Source: Chrysomallon squamiferum (taxonomy: Eukaryota; Mollusca; Gastropoda; Neomphalida; Peltospiridae). Taken from it: 64,000 nt of DNA. Made by a program: the position numbers and the translations under genes. The notes under the pieces were generated by a model that searched no databases, was not told the DNA's origin, and was given only the letters and a program-made list of their open reading frames with translations. The DNA lies in contig CM022673.1 in the NCBI GenBank assembly GCA_012295275.1, positions 18,077,310-18,141,309 of the forward strand. The letters are read 5' to 3'. Of the stretch, positions 1-24,050 are shown in pieces; the first letter of the stretch is position 1; each line of letters opens with the position of its first letter.

Positions 1-34
1 CAATAACAATAATAATAATAATAATAATAATAAC

Positions 35-70
<36 letters not shown>

Positions 71-170
71 CATGAAGATGATGATGATAATGATAATAAT
101 AATGACCATGATGATGATGATGATGATGATGATAATAATAATAATAATAATAATAACTTTACTGGAAGAA
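1..170. repeat. AAT/GAT trinucleotide microsatellite
   Basis: Nearly pure AAT units with interspersed GAT and GAC run from the window edge to about position 166. No coding signal is present. Confidence 0.9.
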
Positions 171-984
171 AAGACTAGGAATTTCTCTCTTACCTAAATT
201 AGTAGAGCAAAAAATTCTTATGCGGAATATTTATTTCGACTAATATTGGTGGGGCGGAGTGGGGTTTCGAGAATCTGTTAATTAATTATTAGTACAATAC
301 AGTATATGCAGTAACATTTTTCATTAATGATTTATGTACACAGAAATATTGTAAACAATGAGTACTTAAATATAATAAATCAGAAAAAAGAAAAGAAAAA
401 TATATATTCAGTTCATTGTTGTCTCATAAAAAGAGTTTTATAACGCAAAATATTACGTTTACAAATCTTTGATTCTTATTTTTAATCAAAGCCTGAGAAA
501 TATATTTTTATTAAAATTATAAAGTCAAATGCATTGGAACTGTTTAAACATCTCACATATAGCATTCATGTGTATTATCTAAAAACATAATTTACATTGA
601 CACACACAGACACACATACGTTTAAAAATCTTTGATTCGTAAAAATTTCACTGTTTGTTAATTTATATCAGGTAGTTTTCTGTTTCACTAAAAAGATTCA
701 AAGTTGTGAATTTGAACTTTGATACATACTAAATACAACATTTTGTTTGTTAAAATGAAAAATCTTATAGAAAATATTCTTAAAATTAACAGCAAGGAAG
801 CTTTTACAAATTTCTATCACAGTTTGATACAGTTTGTCATGTACATCTAAAAATTCAGCTTTCACTTATTTCATATGATTATTTATGCACAGACTAATAT
901 TTTCATGAAGATAATTTTGGTGAAACTATCATTGTTTTTTTTTCTTATTCTTATTATTTTCAACTTCTTTCCTAAAATGAATTT
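171..984. other. Intergenic, downstream of the transporter gene
   Basis: AT-rich DNA with no open frame of protein-like composition. It should hold the 3' untranslated region of the minus-strand ammonium transporter just past the stop codon at 985. I see no clear AATAAA on the minus strand near the stop; only AATAAG-like runs around 940-960 are present. Confidence 0.6.
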
Positions 985-11346
<10,362 letters not shown>

Positions 11347-11370
11347 GGTGCAAAATGTGTGTACCAAGTG

Positions 11371-11411
11371 CAGTTTGACTGCTGCGTTTTAATTTTACAT
11401 AATATTTTATA
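11371..11411 (-). promoter_or_regulatory. TATA box and initiator-like core promoter of the transporter
   Basis: On the minus strand a TATAAAA box lies at 11411-11405, and an initiator-like CAGTCAAACT at about 11382-11373. The spacing is close to 30 bases, and the ATG at 11346 follows about 30 bases later. The arrangement is a canonical TATA promoter, and it is retained in the duplicated copy at 17764-17758, which supports function by conservation only weakly because the duplication may be recent. Confidence 0.6.
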
Positions 11412-13189
11412 CCACTGCGCTAAGTAATGAATATTCCTTATTTCATTTCCTGCTGGCCAATCAAAAGCCAGAGCAGAAACCACGTTTTGAAACGCCCATT
11501 TTAGTTTTAAAACAATCATTTTTTTTGTTTTTTTAGTTTGCAATATGTTATGCATCAGTGATTGTGCTGATTTGCTCTACTGGTTCAGTAGCTAGAGAAA
11601 TAGAAGAGTAAGGAAGATGAATAAACATTTTGTGTCACTGGATACTGAATGATTGATTATTTATGACAGCTCCAAGCATGCGTCAGATTATGTAATTGTG
11701 ATATAAAACTTTAACAAAGAGTATTTCTTATATTTACTTTCCTACACCGAGGGAAGCACAGTGCGCGTGTTTGATAAAAGAGAGGCGGAGTACTATATCT
11801 AACCCAGAAACAGATTAAGAAAAAATTACAACAACAAAATAAAATAAAATAAAATAATAAAACAATATAAAATAGTTATAATGATGATCATGATAACAAT
11901 AACAGTAATAAATTAGCAAAATTACCAAGAATAATAAAAGTATGGAATACATTTCTTCCTGGGTTTTTTAAAATATAAATATCTATAAAAATGTACAAAA
12001 CAGAATAGGTAGACAGAACCTGTTTCTTCTTACTCAAATTAATAACGACGTATTTTACAACTTGGGTAGACTGAAATGTACGACCTAGAAATCGGATGCC
12101 TAATCTGAGGCTTGTTTGAAAACCCTACAGTAGAGTTTAACATCACTGAATTCTCCATGCAGATCCACAGATAAGTCATTATCTATACTGTCCATGAGTG
12201 ACGGCGGCCATCTTGGATTTTGGGCCTTTCCTGAGTCTAAAAATGTGTCTCCTAAGATGTTTGTTTAGTTCATACCTAATTAAGTCAAATAAATCACTAT
12301 CTCACTCTGGACATCCGATTCCTACGGGACAGTGAAATCGATACATGGAGGTCTACACTAAACATTTTTAAAGATGACCTTTTTTTTCTCTCTGCCTGGA
12401 GGGTCATGGTGACACGAGAAGACCCAGTAACCCACATAGAGTATTTTGTATTTATACACCCGGGCTCGCGTTACTATTGATCAGACATAAACCACGACTA
12501 GGTAGCATGATCAGATCGTACTCAGACGTAACAGATAGCAGACAGTTTTGTCTCATGTTCTAAGAGACTGATGGTGCGGACGTACTGATATGGTCAAATG
12601 AATAGTGCTGACGTCCTAACATTGCCTTGTGAAAACCCCCACTGCTTGGTAATATCAGAAATGGGTGTAAGGCAGGGACTAAGCTATGAGCAACTCTGGA
12701 GACTCTCTAGTAAATGTTAATAGTGAATAGTAACGTGTAACAAGTTAAATAAAAAACACATATGTTCTGAAAGTCTAACTTTAAGCTTAACATATTTAGC
12801 TTACGACAAAATCCAGCACTGGTTAATTTTGACATTTCAGATAGATTCGTTATTTTATCTTGGGTCTTTAAAAAAAAAAAGAAAAAAAGAAAATATATAT
12901 ATCTTTTTTAAATATGATTAAATCCAAAAGGTTGTCTTAATCTTTCTATATATGTATATAGTACATACATTCATGATAAATACTAGTGAAGCATGCCAAA
13001 TAAAATACCACACCCACAAAAATGGATCCAGAGAGCCAGTGAGGATTGTTTTATGTTCGCACCAGTGCGTGACAGGGATTGTTTGAACTGTTTTTATTGT
13101 GGTAATACAACATTTTTATTTAGGCTGATTAGAAAATGACATTATTCAACGAGAAAGTCTCATAAAATCAGTATACAGAATACACCAGT

Positions 13190-13640
13190 TCAATGCTGAA
13201 AGGTCCGGTGCAGAGCAGTATTATATACTGTATCCCGGTCATCTGCACTGTACCGGACCTTACTGGACTGTACTGCATTGTGCTGCATTGCATTGTACTG
13301 CATTGTAATGAACTGTATTGCATGGTAATGCTCTCTACTGCATGGTAATTCACTATATTGCATTGTAGTGCACCTTACTCCACTATGCCGCATTGTAGTG
13401 CATGCACAGATTTGCACTGCACTCCACTAAATTGAACTGTACTGCACTGTACTGCAATGCACTGCATTGTACTGTATTATATTGCACTATACTAAACTGT
13501 ACTGCACTGTTCTGCACTGTTCTGCACTATACTTGACTAGACCAAACTGCACTGTACCGGACCTGGTCTATACGGCAATGTACTGTATACATTACACTGT
13601 ACTGTACTGTACTGTACTGTACTGTACTGTACTATTCTGT
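13190..13640. repeat. Degenerate TACTG/CACTG tract, second copy
   Basis: Partner of the tract at 7800-8150, longer and with a nearly pure ACTGT run at about 13594-13632. Frequent TATTGCA/ACTGCA steps generate unlikely open frames on both strands. Confidence 0.8.
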
Positions 13641-14615
13641 TTTATATCTACTCTATTGACCTACACTGTGTTGTAAAACAACATTGTCTGATAGAACTGT
13701 ATAATTACTGTATTGTTTTAAATGATACTGTAATAACACTGTTGCTTATATACTGATTTGTAACACACAGATTTGTCTCTTACCAGGAGGAACTGCTCTG
13801 AATTGCGTCAGAATTATGAAAACGTATCGTGTTTTCTGAATCACGGCAGTCTGTATTGAATTTATCGTATTATATCAACTTTTGTAAAGTATATTTTTTC
13901 TTCTGCTTTATTGTTATACTTACTGCTTTGTATTTCCTAGCGCTAATAACTGGATCAGAATTAATATACATATACACAATGTTATATATACCAGTACGTT
14001 GTATATTATACATATATAATATTACTTACCACGTAATTTGTTATGAAACCAAACGTTTTGTTTCCTTCAGTCATTTCATAAACCTTTCCAATGTTGAACC
14101 ATCCTTGTTCATCCAAGGCCCAGTGAGTGACAATTGGGTATATAAAACCTACAATATCAGTAATTAAAATATATTTCTCTGTAACTGTTGTCCTTTCTTT
14201 CTGAATTATTTACAAACCTTAATTACTTTCTTTATAAATTATTTAAAACCTTACTTAGTTTCTTTATGAATTATTTATAAACCTTAATACTATTTAAGTG
14301 ATTTGTGAACACAGTCCATATTATTAAGTTATTTGAGTATGTTCATGTATACAGTTACATGGTACATCAGTGTACATACTGTCCACATTATGTGAGTGGA
14401 TACCTACATATGAACGAACATGTTCATATTTATATTTATCTGTATACTGTGTATGCATTTCTGTTTATGTGTTAATGAAGCCAACAAAGGAGGTGTATAT
14501 ATTGATGCACAATCGAAGTGTATGCATGTAGTAGATCTGTCTATATGTAAATATATTTATATGTAATTATTATCTATGCATTCAGGTATATGCTTGTGTA
14601 TATATATATATATGG

Positions 14616-14617
<2 letters not shown>

Positions 14618-14666
<49 letters not shown>

Positions 14667-14685
14667 TGTGTGTGTGTATGTGTCT
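14618..14685. repeat. GT microsatellite
   Basis: About 30 GT units with two interruptions, between pseudo-exons 2' and 4'. Confidence 0.9.
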
Positions 14686-15434
14686 ATGGCATGATGGTAT
14701 GTGATACAACAGACAGAACACTAAGCTTCCTAATGTGGACTCTTCGTTTTCAAGATATCTCAGGGACACTAAGTACTACTACCTCTGTGCAAATCAGCGG
14801 GTCAGTTTGTCTCATACAGGTTTTTTTCGAGATAATTCATGTGACTGGAACTAAGCATTACAAACTTTCAGTGAAACCCAGTCAACATATATTCATAAAT
14901 ATGTTATCTAGGTCTGCAGAACTTCACATAATTACAGGAGATGGATATATAATAAAAAGCTCTGATGAAGAATAAGACTTATCGAGTTTCATAACGACAA
15001 TATACTTCTTACGTGTACATATACTCACATACACATATTTACAAATATTTATATATATACTTAAAAACATACACAGTCATACACAATCATAACTACGAAT
15101 ATGCATTTAGAGATATATACATATACACAGATATAATTAAACACACATACACACATACACACACAGATGCCAAATGCAAATAATGTTAGCTAATGTGAGA
15201 ACGTAAATGATTCACAAATATGTAGAAAAACAAAAGTGATACATACACAATACACAAGAGTTTTTCAGAAGAATGTTTGTAGTGTTTCTGCTTCTGACAG
15301 ATCCAGCTTCAAGAAATCCAAAACCGCATTGCATCACTGAAAATAGACAAGTGATTAACATTAAAATAATTACTAGCAGTTAGCTTCAGAGCAGGAATAA
15401 ATAACTAAATATCTAAAAATCAGTTCATTGGTAA

Positions 15435-15620
15435 TACGGTTCGTAAGTATGTACGTAGGTAAATATTTTGGAATTAATATTCTCTTGTTATATCCGTATT
15501 ATTAGACTCTGCATATACACAGTATTCGGGAACGAGATGGCACAGGAGGATAAAATCCAATGAAGACTTCACAAACCACATCAGATAAAACTGACGAGAC
15601 TCGAACGTATGACACCCATA
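15435..15620 (+). repeat. Interspersed family, copy 2
   Basis: Copy B counterpart of the element at 9972-10150, with the same TATTCGGGAACGAGATGGCA and GGAGGATAAAATCCA blocks. It descends from the segmental duplication rather than from separate insertion. Confidence 0.75.
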
Positions 15621-15724
15621 GGCGAACTACGATACACTCGACCATCAAGACAACCTAAAAAGGTTTGTTAATAACCAAGGGTAATCATCGCTTCCCGGGA
15701 AGCACGCCATTATTTTTCTTTCCT

Positions 15725-15835
15725 CAAGTATGTATTTAGGACTGAATATTCTCTTAACATAAACAACTTTCGGGAAAGCTCTGGCACACAAGGACAAAAT
15801 CCAGTCACAAACGTCAGATGCCGCTGATATGTAGA
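15725..15835 (+). repeat. Interspersed family, copy 3
   Basis: Starts TATGTATTTAGGACTGAATA and continues with TTCGGGAAAGCTCTGGCACA, AGGACAAAATCCAGT and CACAAACGTCAGATGCCGCT. In copy A only the first about 22 bases remain. Confidence 0.75.
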
Positions 15836-16133
15836 AAAGTCGCCCATTCAGCTGGAAGCCGATCATGAAATCATTCGGTACCTAAATCGGGGTTTATATT
15901 CAGTGTATATTGACATAATCTATAACCTACTATTTTTTTAATAGGATAAAGTTAGAGGTTAATACTCAGTTGGAATTCTCTTCAGGTCGTTTTGTACTAT
16001 AGTCCAGCTTTTTTTTAAAAAGCAAATAATATCTCATGAGTAGAATATAATTTATATTATACAGACACATAAACAGAGAGACAGATTCACAGACGCATGG
16101 ACAGTTGAGACAAATAGGGAGAGTAAGACAAGA

Positions 16134-16167
<34 letters not shown>

Positions 16168-16174
16168 CGTGTCT

Positions 16175-16345
16175 AAGTATGCATGCATATACGTACATAT
16201 TTATTTAGGAATGAGTAGTCTGTTGTCCTGTGAATGTTTGATTAGACTTTTTACATAGACAACAGTTTGGAACGCACTGGCATAGTAGGACGAAGTTTAG
16301 TCATGACATCACAGACGTCAGATGCAGCTGATGAGGCTCATGTGT
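16175..16345 (+). repeat. Interspersed family, copy 4
   Basis: Blocks in family order: ATTTAGGAATGAGTAGTCTG, GATTAGACT, ACATAGACAACAGT, GGAACGCACTGGCATAGTAG, CATCACAGACGTCAGATGCA. Confidence 0.75.
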
Positions 16346-16493
16346 ACATGTACGAACGTATGTAAGTCTGTGGAAAGGTATGTATCTAAGTATGTTGAAC
16401 TTACACATCTAAGTACGCTTGTGTGTATTTAAGAGACAAAAAAGCGCACTGGCTACGGATTTTATTTTATTATTAAGAATTAGTATTATTGTA

Positions 16494-16494
16494 A

Positions 16495-16535
<41 letters not shown>
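16494..16535. repeat. ATT microsatellite
   Basis: About 13 TTA units. The rest of 16346-17080 is ordinary AT-rich DNA with no gene seen. Confidence 0.9.
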
Positions 16536-17084
16536 AAATTCACAACCCAATCAGTTTACTAACATATTTGTTGGACCACACTACGTATTTTACAGAAAGC
16601 GTCTCACTGGTAAGGTATAGCATTAAGCACAGCTTGTTTCTTCTCGTATTTTCTTCTTCATTCTATCCCTGCCCTTTTCTTCAGTTTTCAGCCTAGATGA
16701 GCGTGAAGGCTGTCAATTTGTTTGTATAAGTCATGCGAAACGAAAATTAAAGAGATAACACATTATATATAGTTGTTCAGTTTAAATGTCGCTGGGACAC
16801 TAAACGAGTCGTCAAGGTCAGCGACAAAGAACTGTAGCAAATTCTAGATTGATAAAATAGAAAGAGGTTACAACACTCAGTGCAAAGCTATTCATCTGAA
16901 AATAAAACATCACCTGAGAAAGGGACACTCAGCTGAAAAGGAAGAAAGAAAGAAAAAAAAAAGTAAAAGAAGGGCATTATTAGGAATTAGAAGAAGAATA
17001 ATATGAAGACAGAGAGAACGAACGTACATTCGTGTTCGAGATTGAGAGATGTGTAATCAGAACGAAGTACGAGCGACCTAGAAA

Positions 17085-17402
<318 letters not shown>

Positions 17403-17500
17403 GGTTAAGGTAAGGGAACTGAGTGGGTAGAAGTTTACACAGGGGATTCTCGCAGTTTAGAACAAAGTTTAGTGATGGGTGCACAGGGTGCAAATTAAAA

Positions 17501-17558
<58 letters not shown>

Positions 17559-17719
17559 TTTATTTCACTGAGCGCTCATTTTAAAACAAAACGACTACTT
17601 ACAAAAAACAACCATTCCCATAACTGTGAAAAAAACCTATCGAGTTTTTTTGGTTCAGTGTCTCAAATTCCTTCGAGTCGATTGCTGCTGTATCGTTAGC
17701 CATGGTGCGAGATGTGTGT

Positions 17720-17764
17720 ACAGGTGCAGTTTGACTGCTGCGTTTTAATTTTACATGTTTTATA
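17720..17764 (-). promoter_or_regulatory. Duplicated TATA/initiator core promoter
   Basis: The minus strand has TATAAAA at 17764-17758 and CAGTCAAACT about 30 bases downstream, as in the promoter of the intact transporter. The sequence from TATA to ATG is almost unchanged, so the pseudogene fragment may still be transcribed. Confidence 0.5.
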
Positions 17765-18139
17765 TCACTGCACAAAGTAATCAATATTCCTTATTTCATT
17801 TCCTGCTGGCCAATAATAGCTAGAGCAAAAATCGTGTTTTGAAACGCCCATTTTTCAGTTTTAAAACATACACTTTTTTCTTCACATTTAACTTGCATAT
17901 GTTATGCATCCTTTTTGCATTCAAAAGGTAAGCGAGATAGGAAGATATAAAAACAGAGATGCGACACTGATGACGGCATTTTTTTTCTTCATATTTCTCT
18001 CCAAAGCAAACATCTCTGTCATTGTCTCCATTTTTAACATCGGCTGCAAAAGTCTACTTTAGGTAGTAGCAGCAAAGATTTAACTTGGTTTTAATTTGGA
18101 AAATTCTGTCATTGGATCATTGTGTGTGTATGTGTGTGT

Positions 18140-18240
18140 TCTCTGCCTTATGTACGGCTGATTAGACTGCACATAAATAATATTCGGGAAAGCACTGTTG
18201 CAGGAGAACAGGCCGATCACTACCTCAGAAACTCCGTCAA
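18140..18240 (+). repeat. Interspersed family, copy 5
   Basis: Carries CTTATGTACGGCTGATTAGA, CACATAAATAATATTCGGGA, AAGCACTGTTGCAGGAGAAC and the end block CTCAGAAACTCCGTCAAA. It is immediately followed by a TATG microsatellite. Confidence 0.65.
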
Positions 18241-18261
18241 ATATATGTATTTTTGTTTTTG

Positions 18262-18337
18262 TATGTATGTATGTATGTATGTATGTATGTATGTATGTAT
18301 GTATGTATGTATGTATGTTTGTATGTATGTATGTATG
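18262..18337. repeat. TATG tetranucleotide microsatellite
   Basis: About 18 TATG units with one GTTT interruption, directly after an interspersed-family copy. Confidence 0.92.
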
Positions 18338-20312
18338 TTGCTGGTTATTCGTTGTTGTTGTTGTTGTTGTTGTACTTCTTCTTCTGCATCTTCTTCTTAT
18401 TACTATTATTAATAGCAGTAGTGTTTGATGTTTTAAATTCTAAAATTGACCTGTTTTTTTAGTATTACGTATATTGCAGTATGTACACGATTCATGAACG
18501 TGCCAAATGAATACAAAAGGACTTAAATGACTGCTCTGATTCCAGTGGCATGTGACGAGAGCATGCACAGGTCACGTGTGGTGGTAGCGTGTCACACATA
18601 GTGACTGGTATGTAAACATTACTCCTTTACGCAGTTCGAAGTCCAAGCATACTTTTGCAACCGATACTGAAAATGGAGACCACGGCTGAGGAGACTGCTT
18701 TGGAAAGAAATATGAAAAACATCCGTTCTTCCTCAGTGAATACACTCGATAGCTAATTGTTTGCATAATCGGTCAGTGTTACAGCTTCAAGGTTTTTATA
18801 TCTGTACATACCTGTCTCACAGGTTATGTGATAGGCATATATAAACAATGCAGAGTTAGGGAGATAGGAGATGAACAGAATTACTGATATATACATACAT
18901 ACACAGAGAGCGACAGAAGGAAAAAGAAAGAGAGAACTATAGAATGAAAGAAGAATGGAAGAGGTAGAGGAATAGAAAAAGAAGAAAGAGAGAAATATAA
19001 AGAAAAAGACAATGAAGAAAAAAGAGAGAGAGAAAAGTGAAAGAAATGGGAAAAGAGATAAAGAAAAAGGGAAATAAAAGGGAAAAGAGATAAAGAAAAA
19101 GGGAAATAAAAGAAAAGGTAGAGAAATGTAGAGTAAATAAATGAGTGAACACAGTAAGAGCTGTGAGTAGAGACTTCATACACGTGATTGTCTTTTTCTT
19201 TCAGGTACATTAACTCTCTATTCTCGTTTTCTTTTCTTTTTTCTTTTTCTTTTTTTATAACAAAGGTGTGATTTTCATGTTACATGTTCTTGTTTGTTTA
19301 AACATTACTTACTTGAAAGTAGGAAGCGGTTTTTCTGTAAACATAAAATAGAATGAGTTGAACAAAGCCTTGCTGTCAGTACCATTAATCCAAATTCTGT
19401 TGTTATTTTTATATTAGTGATTAAACCAGTTAGGTGAAAATTAGTAGACGCTCGGCTAGTTTAATAACGTACAGAAACTGAACTGTCTGTCTTTCAAGTA
19501 CCACGTCACAGCTCAGTTTCAACAAAATAATATATTCCAGCTCAAAATACTTTTCTTCTTTAATTTCATACTTTCAGCAGTAGGCTATGTTTTATTTTTC
19601 AGTTCACATTAGTTAGCAGAATTTTTTAATACAGGAATTGTATGGTCCTGGGACAACTGTATTGGTATTATAATATATATGTAATTTAAAATAGCCTTTC
19701 CTGTTTAAATACATATTTTATTTAAAAAAAGAAAGAAAATTGATTCTGACATTCTTGTCACGTCAATTAAGCATTAAGTGATTAAACTGAAATTACAACA
19801 CGAGTATTAAACATTTTTTTTCTCAATACATCCATACAGGGACACACATTCACAACAAATCAGTCACACATACATACAGAAATACTTGTTAATTATCTCC
19901 CATTAGAGTTTGTTTTCCACTTCCACCAGGTTATGTGATGTATTCACTGGTTACACATTGCTAATCAGGCTTATTACGTCAACACTTACGTCATCATCAA
20001 ATGGTGACAATACACAGTGATAAGAACACTAATACTGAAGGAAAGGAGATTATCTGAAGTGAATGAGTTTGGTTCTCTTGTCCCGCGGCCCTATTCACAG
20101 TCAGGGTTAAAATTAATGGAGCATAACACACACACTGGAGAAATGCATACATCGCCTTTAGTAGTAGTAGTAAACTGCACTGTGTTTTTACAAGTTTATT
20201 GTAGAACTGTGAACGTTTATTTTCTTTGTGTACGAGGGATGTGGAATATGGAGCACACAACGAAACAAAGGACTGAAACAATCAAATTATTTTCATCTCT
20301 TGTAAATTATGT

Positions 20313-20324
20313 GACAACAGCAGC

Positions 20325-20364
<40 letters not shown>

Positions 20365-20460
20365 ACAGTAGTAGTAGTAATAGTAGCGGTAGTAGCAGTA
20401 GCAGTAGTAGCAGCAGTAGAAGTAATAACGGCATCAAAAAATAATAGTAGTAGTAGTTAA
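20313..20460. repeat. AGT trinucleotide microsatellite
   Basis: AGT units with AGC and AAT variants. The Val-rich open frame across it is a repeat artefact. Confidence 0.9.
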
Positions 20461-20954
20461 TGTTATAAATCCTAAAACTGCTCAGTTTTTAATTTGTTAA
20501 CTGTTTTTAATCATTTTTACAAGAGAAACAACTCATTTGAAGTACTCTTACATTTTCTAACAATTCATTTAAAAGCATAGTATCATTATGGTTGTAGCAT
20601 GTACAGGATTCATTCATGGAGATACTTTATTATATAAAACAATGTTTTATGTAGAGCAGTTAGATTTACGAGTTAAATTGTCAAATGGGCGCAGCTACTG
20701 ATTACCTTGCTACCTAAAATGGACGCAGGCGGCAATTAGTACAAATGCTATTGGTGTAAAAACTCTACAAAGACTGAGACAATGGTAAAATTAATAATTA
20801 TATTTACTGAATTGTCAATCACGGGGAATAACTACATCATGTATGCGTTTAAAATAAAATAAGAGTTGTATTTCCTTTCGTGGTTTCAACAATAACAAAA
20901 AACCAAACCAAACACCCCCTAAAAAAAAACAACAACAAATAAACAAACCAAAAT

Positions 20955-20969
20955 ACACACACACACACA

Positions 20970-21056
<87 letters not shown>

Positions 21057-21065
21057 ATACACACA
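20955..21065. repeat. AC-CT-AC compound microsatellite
   Basis: CT units flanked on both sides by AC units, then A-rich sequence. Confidence 0.92.
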
Positions 21066-21489
21066 CGAAAAAATAAAAAAATAAAACAACAATAACCCCT
21101 CCCGAAACCCCCCAACAATAACTACCTACATGTGCATATATGTAGAAACTTGATAGATACATATAAAACACAGATGCGTACATACATGCTTGAATATAAT
21201 CCCTACGACCATAAAACATATCCGTCCGTCCATCCATCCATCCATCCATCCATCAGTCTAGCTGTCCACTCATACATGCATGCATTCGTACATACCTTGT
21301 TGCATACATTCATGTACATACATTCATAAATATATGTATCTACATAGTAATTATATATATATATATATATGTTTGTGTGTATATATATATATACATGTAC
21401 ACACACAGACATACGACCATACATATATACATGTACATACACATTATGTCGCATATATACTTATATATAAGTGTGTGTGTGTAAATATG

Positions 21490-21536
<47 letters not shown>

Positions 21537-21892
21537 TATATATTTATCTCTATATACACATATACATATATACACTGTACTCACACATGCATAAAATCTA
21601 ACTTGAATACAGATATTACTGCATACAATGTAAGTGCAGTTTAGTGATCAAGTATATTCATATTTCAAGTGCATACACACAATTCATTCTTCTTATCAGC
21701 AGCAGGGCACTTTAACAGTTGACGTGTTTTGACGTAATATCAGATTTGTGTGAAACCAGCGATCCATTCAGCAGCAGGACTCGGCCACCAGTCGTGTGAT
21801 ACAAACATTTATATCTGCTGCTAACTCGTTTTAACCGAGCAGAGGATCCTAGTGTGTGAAACGTATAATAAAATTGTAAGTATGGTTTGTGT

Positions 21893-24050
21893 GTCGTGTT
21901 GTTTGTTTATTTGTCTGTCTGTGTGCCGTATTGTTTGTTTGTCTGTTTGCCGTATTGTTTGTTTATCTATCTGTGTGTCGTATTGTTTTTTTATCTGTGC
22001 GTCGTATTGTTTATTATCTGTGTGTCGTATTGTTTATCTATCTGTGCGTCGTATTGTTTATCTATCTGTGCGTCGTATTGTTTGTTTGTCTGTGCGTCGT
22101 TTTGTTTGTTTATCTGTCTGTGCGTCGTTTTGTTTGTTTATCTATCTGTGCGTCGTATTGTTTGTTTATCTATCTGTGCGTCGTATTGTTTGTCTGTGTG
22201 CCGTATTGTTTGTTTGTTTGTCTGTGCGTCGTATTGTTTGTTTATCTATCTGTGCGTCGTATTGTTTGTTTATCTGTCTGTGCGTCGTATTGTTTGTTTG
22301 TTTGTCTGTGCGTCGTATTGTTTGTTTATCTATCTGTGCGTCGTATTGTTTGTTTGTTTGTGTGCCGTATTGTTTGTTTGTTTGTTTATCGTCGTGTCGT
22401 TTGTCGTTTTGTTTGTTTATGTGCGTCGTTTTGTTTGTTTGTCTATCTGTGCGTCGTATTGTTTGTTTATCTATCTGTGCGTCGTTTTGTTTGTTTATCT
22501 ATCTGTGCGTCGTATTGTTTGTTTATCTATCTGTGCGTCGTATTGTTTGTTTGTCTGTGTATTGTTTGTCGTGTTTGTTTGTTTATCTATCTGTGCGTCG
22601 TATTGTTTGTTTGTTTGTCTGTGTGTCGTATTGTTTGTTTATCTATCTGTGCGTCGTATTGTTTTTGTTTGTCTGTGTGCCGTATTGTTTGTTTATCTAT
22701 CTGTGCGTCGTATTGTTTGTTTGTTTGTCTGTGCGTCGTATTGTTTGTTTATCTATCTGTGTGTCGTATTGTTTGTTTGTTTGTCTGTGCGTCGTATTGT
22801 TTGTTTATCTATCTGTGCGTCGTATTGTTTGTTTGTCTGTGTGTCGTATTGTTTGTTTATCTATCTGTGCGTCGTATTGTTTGTTTGTTTGTCGTATTTG
22901 TTTGTGTGTGTCGTATTGTTTGTTTGTCTGTGTGTCGTATTGTTTGTTTGTCTGTGTGTCGTATTGTTTGTTTGTCTGTGTGTCGTATTGTTTGTTTATC
23001 TATCTGTGCGTCGTATTGTTTGTTTGTCTGTGTGTCGTATTGTTTGTTTGTCTGTGTGTCGTATTATTGTTTGTTTATCTATTGTGCATTGTATTGTTTG
23101 TTTGTCTGTTTGTTTGTCGTATTGTTTGTTTATCTATCTGTGCGTCGTATTGTTTGTTTGTCTGTGTGCCGTACTGTTTGTTTGTTTGTCTGTGTGTCGT
23201 ATTGTTTGTTTATCTATCTGTGCGTCGTATTGTTTGTTTGTCTGTGTGTCGTATTGTTTGTTTATCTATCTGTGCGTCGTATTGTTTGTTTGTCTGTGCG
23301 TCGTATTGTTTGTTTGTCTGTGTGTCGTATTGTTTGTTTATCTATCTGTGCGTCGTATTGTTTGTTTTTTTTTGTCTACTGTTTGTTTGTTTGCGTCGTA
23401 TTGTTTGTTTATCTATCTGCGTCGTATTGTTTGTTTATTATTTGTTTGTCTGTGTGTCGTATTGTTTGTTTTGTCTGTGTGTCGTATTATTTGTTTGTTT
23501 GTCTGTGTGTCGTATTGTTTGTTTTATCTGTCTGTGTGTCGTATTATTTGTTTTTATCTGTGCGTCGTATTGTTTGTTTATCTATCTGTGCGTCGTATTG
23601 TTTGTTTGTCTGTGCGTCGTACTGTTTGTTTGTTTGTCTGTGTGTCGTATTGTTTGTTTTTGTCTGTGCGTCGTATTGTTTGTTTATCTATCTATGCGTC
23701 CGTTTATTGTCGTTGTTTGTTTGTTTTCTATCTGTGTGTCGTATTGTTTGTTTTTATCTATCTGTATTATTTCGTATTGTTTGTTTGTCTGTGTGCCGTA
23801 CTGTTTGTCTGTGTGTCGTATTATTTGTTTATCTGTGTGCCGTATTATTTGTTTATCTGTGTGCCGTACTGTTTGTCTGTGTGTCGTATTGTTTGTTTAT
23901 TTGTCTGTGTGCCGTATTTTTTGTTTATCTGTCTGTGTGTTGTATTGTTTGTTTATCTGTCTGTGTGTGGTATTGTTAATTTATTTGTCTCGTATTGTTT
24001 GTGTGTCTGTGTGTCCTATTGTTTGTTTGTTTGTCTGAGTGTTTGATTAT
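21893..24050 (+). repeat. 2.15-kb GT-rich minisatellite (TGTGCGTCGTATTGTTTGTT units)
   Basis: Roughly 80 tandem units of the type TGTGYGTCGTATTGTTTG followed by one to four TTTG/TATC/TGTC tetramers, so unit length moves in steps of 4 (commonly 24 or 28). The plus strand is T/G/C-rich and lacks stop triplets for about 700 codons in all three frames, giving Cys/Leu/Val-rich translations. The minus strand has many stops. No start context, splice structure or non-repeat domain supports a protein. Confidence 0.95.

Larger units (their letters stand above)
17916..21650. other. Gene-poor intergenic region rich in simple repeats
   Basis: I found no exon-like block with codon structure and splice sites here. 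Contents are an interspersed-family copy (18140-18240), TATG repeats (18262-18337), GTT and CTT runs to about 18400, purine-rich GA/GAAA sequence (18905-19130), AGT repeats (20313-20460), CT flanked by AC units (20955-21052), ATCC units (21230-21255) and TA runs (21350-21540). Confidence 0.6.

Noticed and set aside
21852-24046. Three overlapping open frames of about 700 codons on the plus strand
   Set aside because: They are translations of one GT-rich minisatellite in three frames. There is no non-repeat domain, and equal openness in all frames shows composition, not coding.
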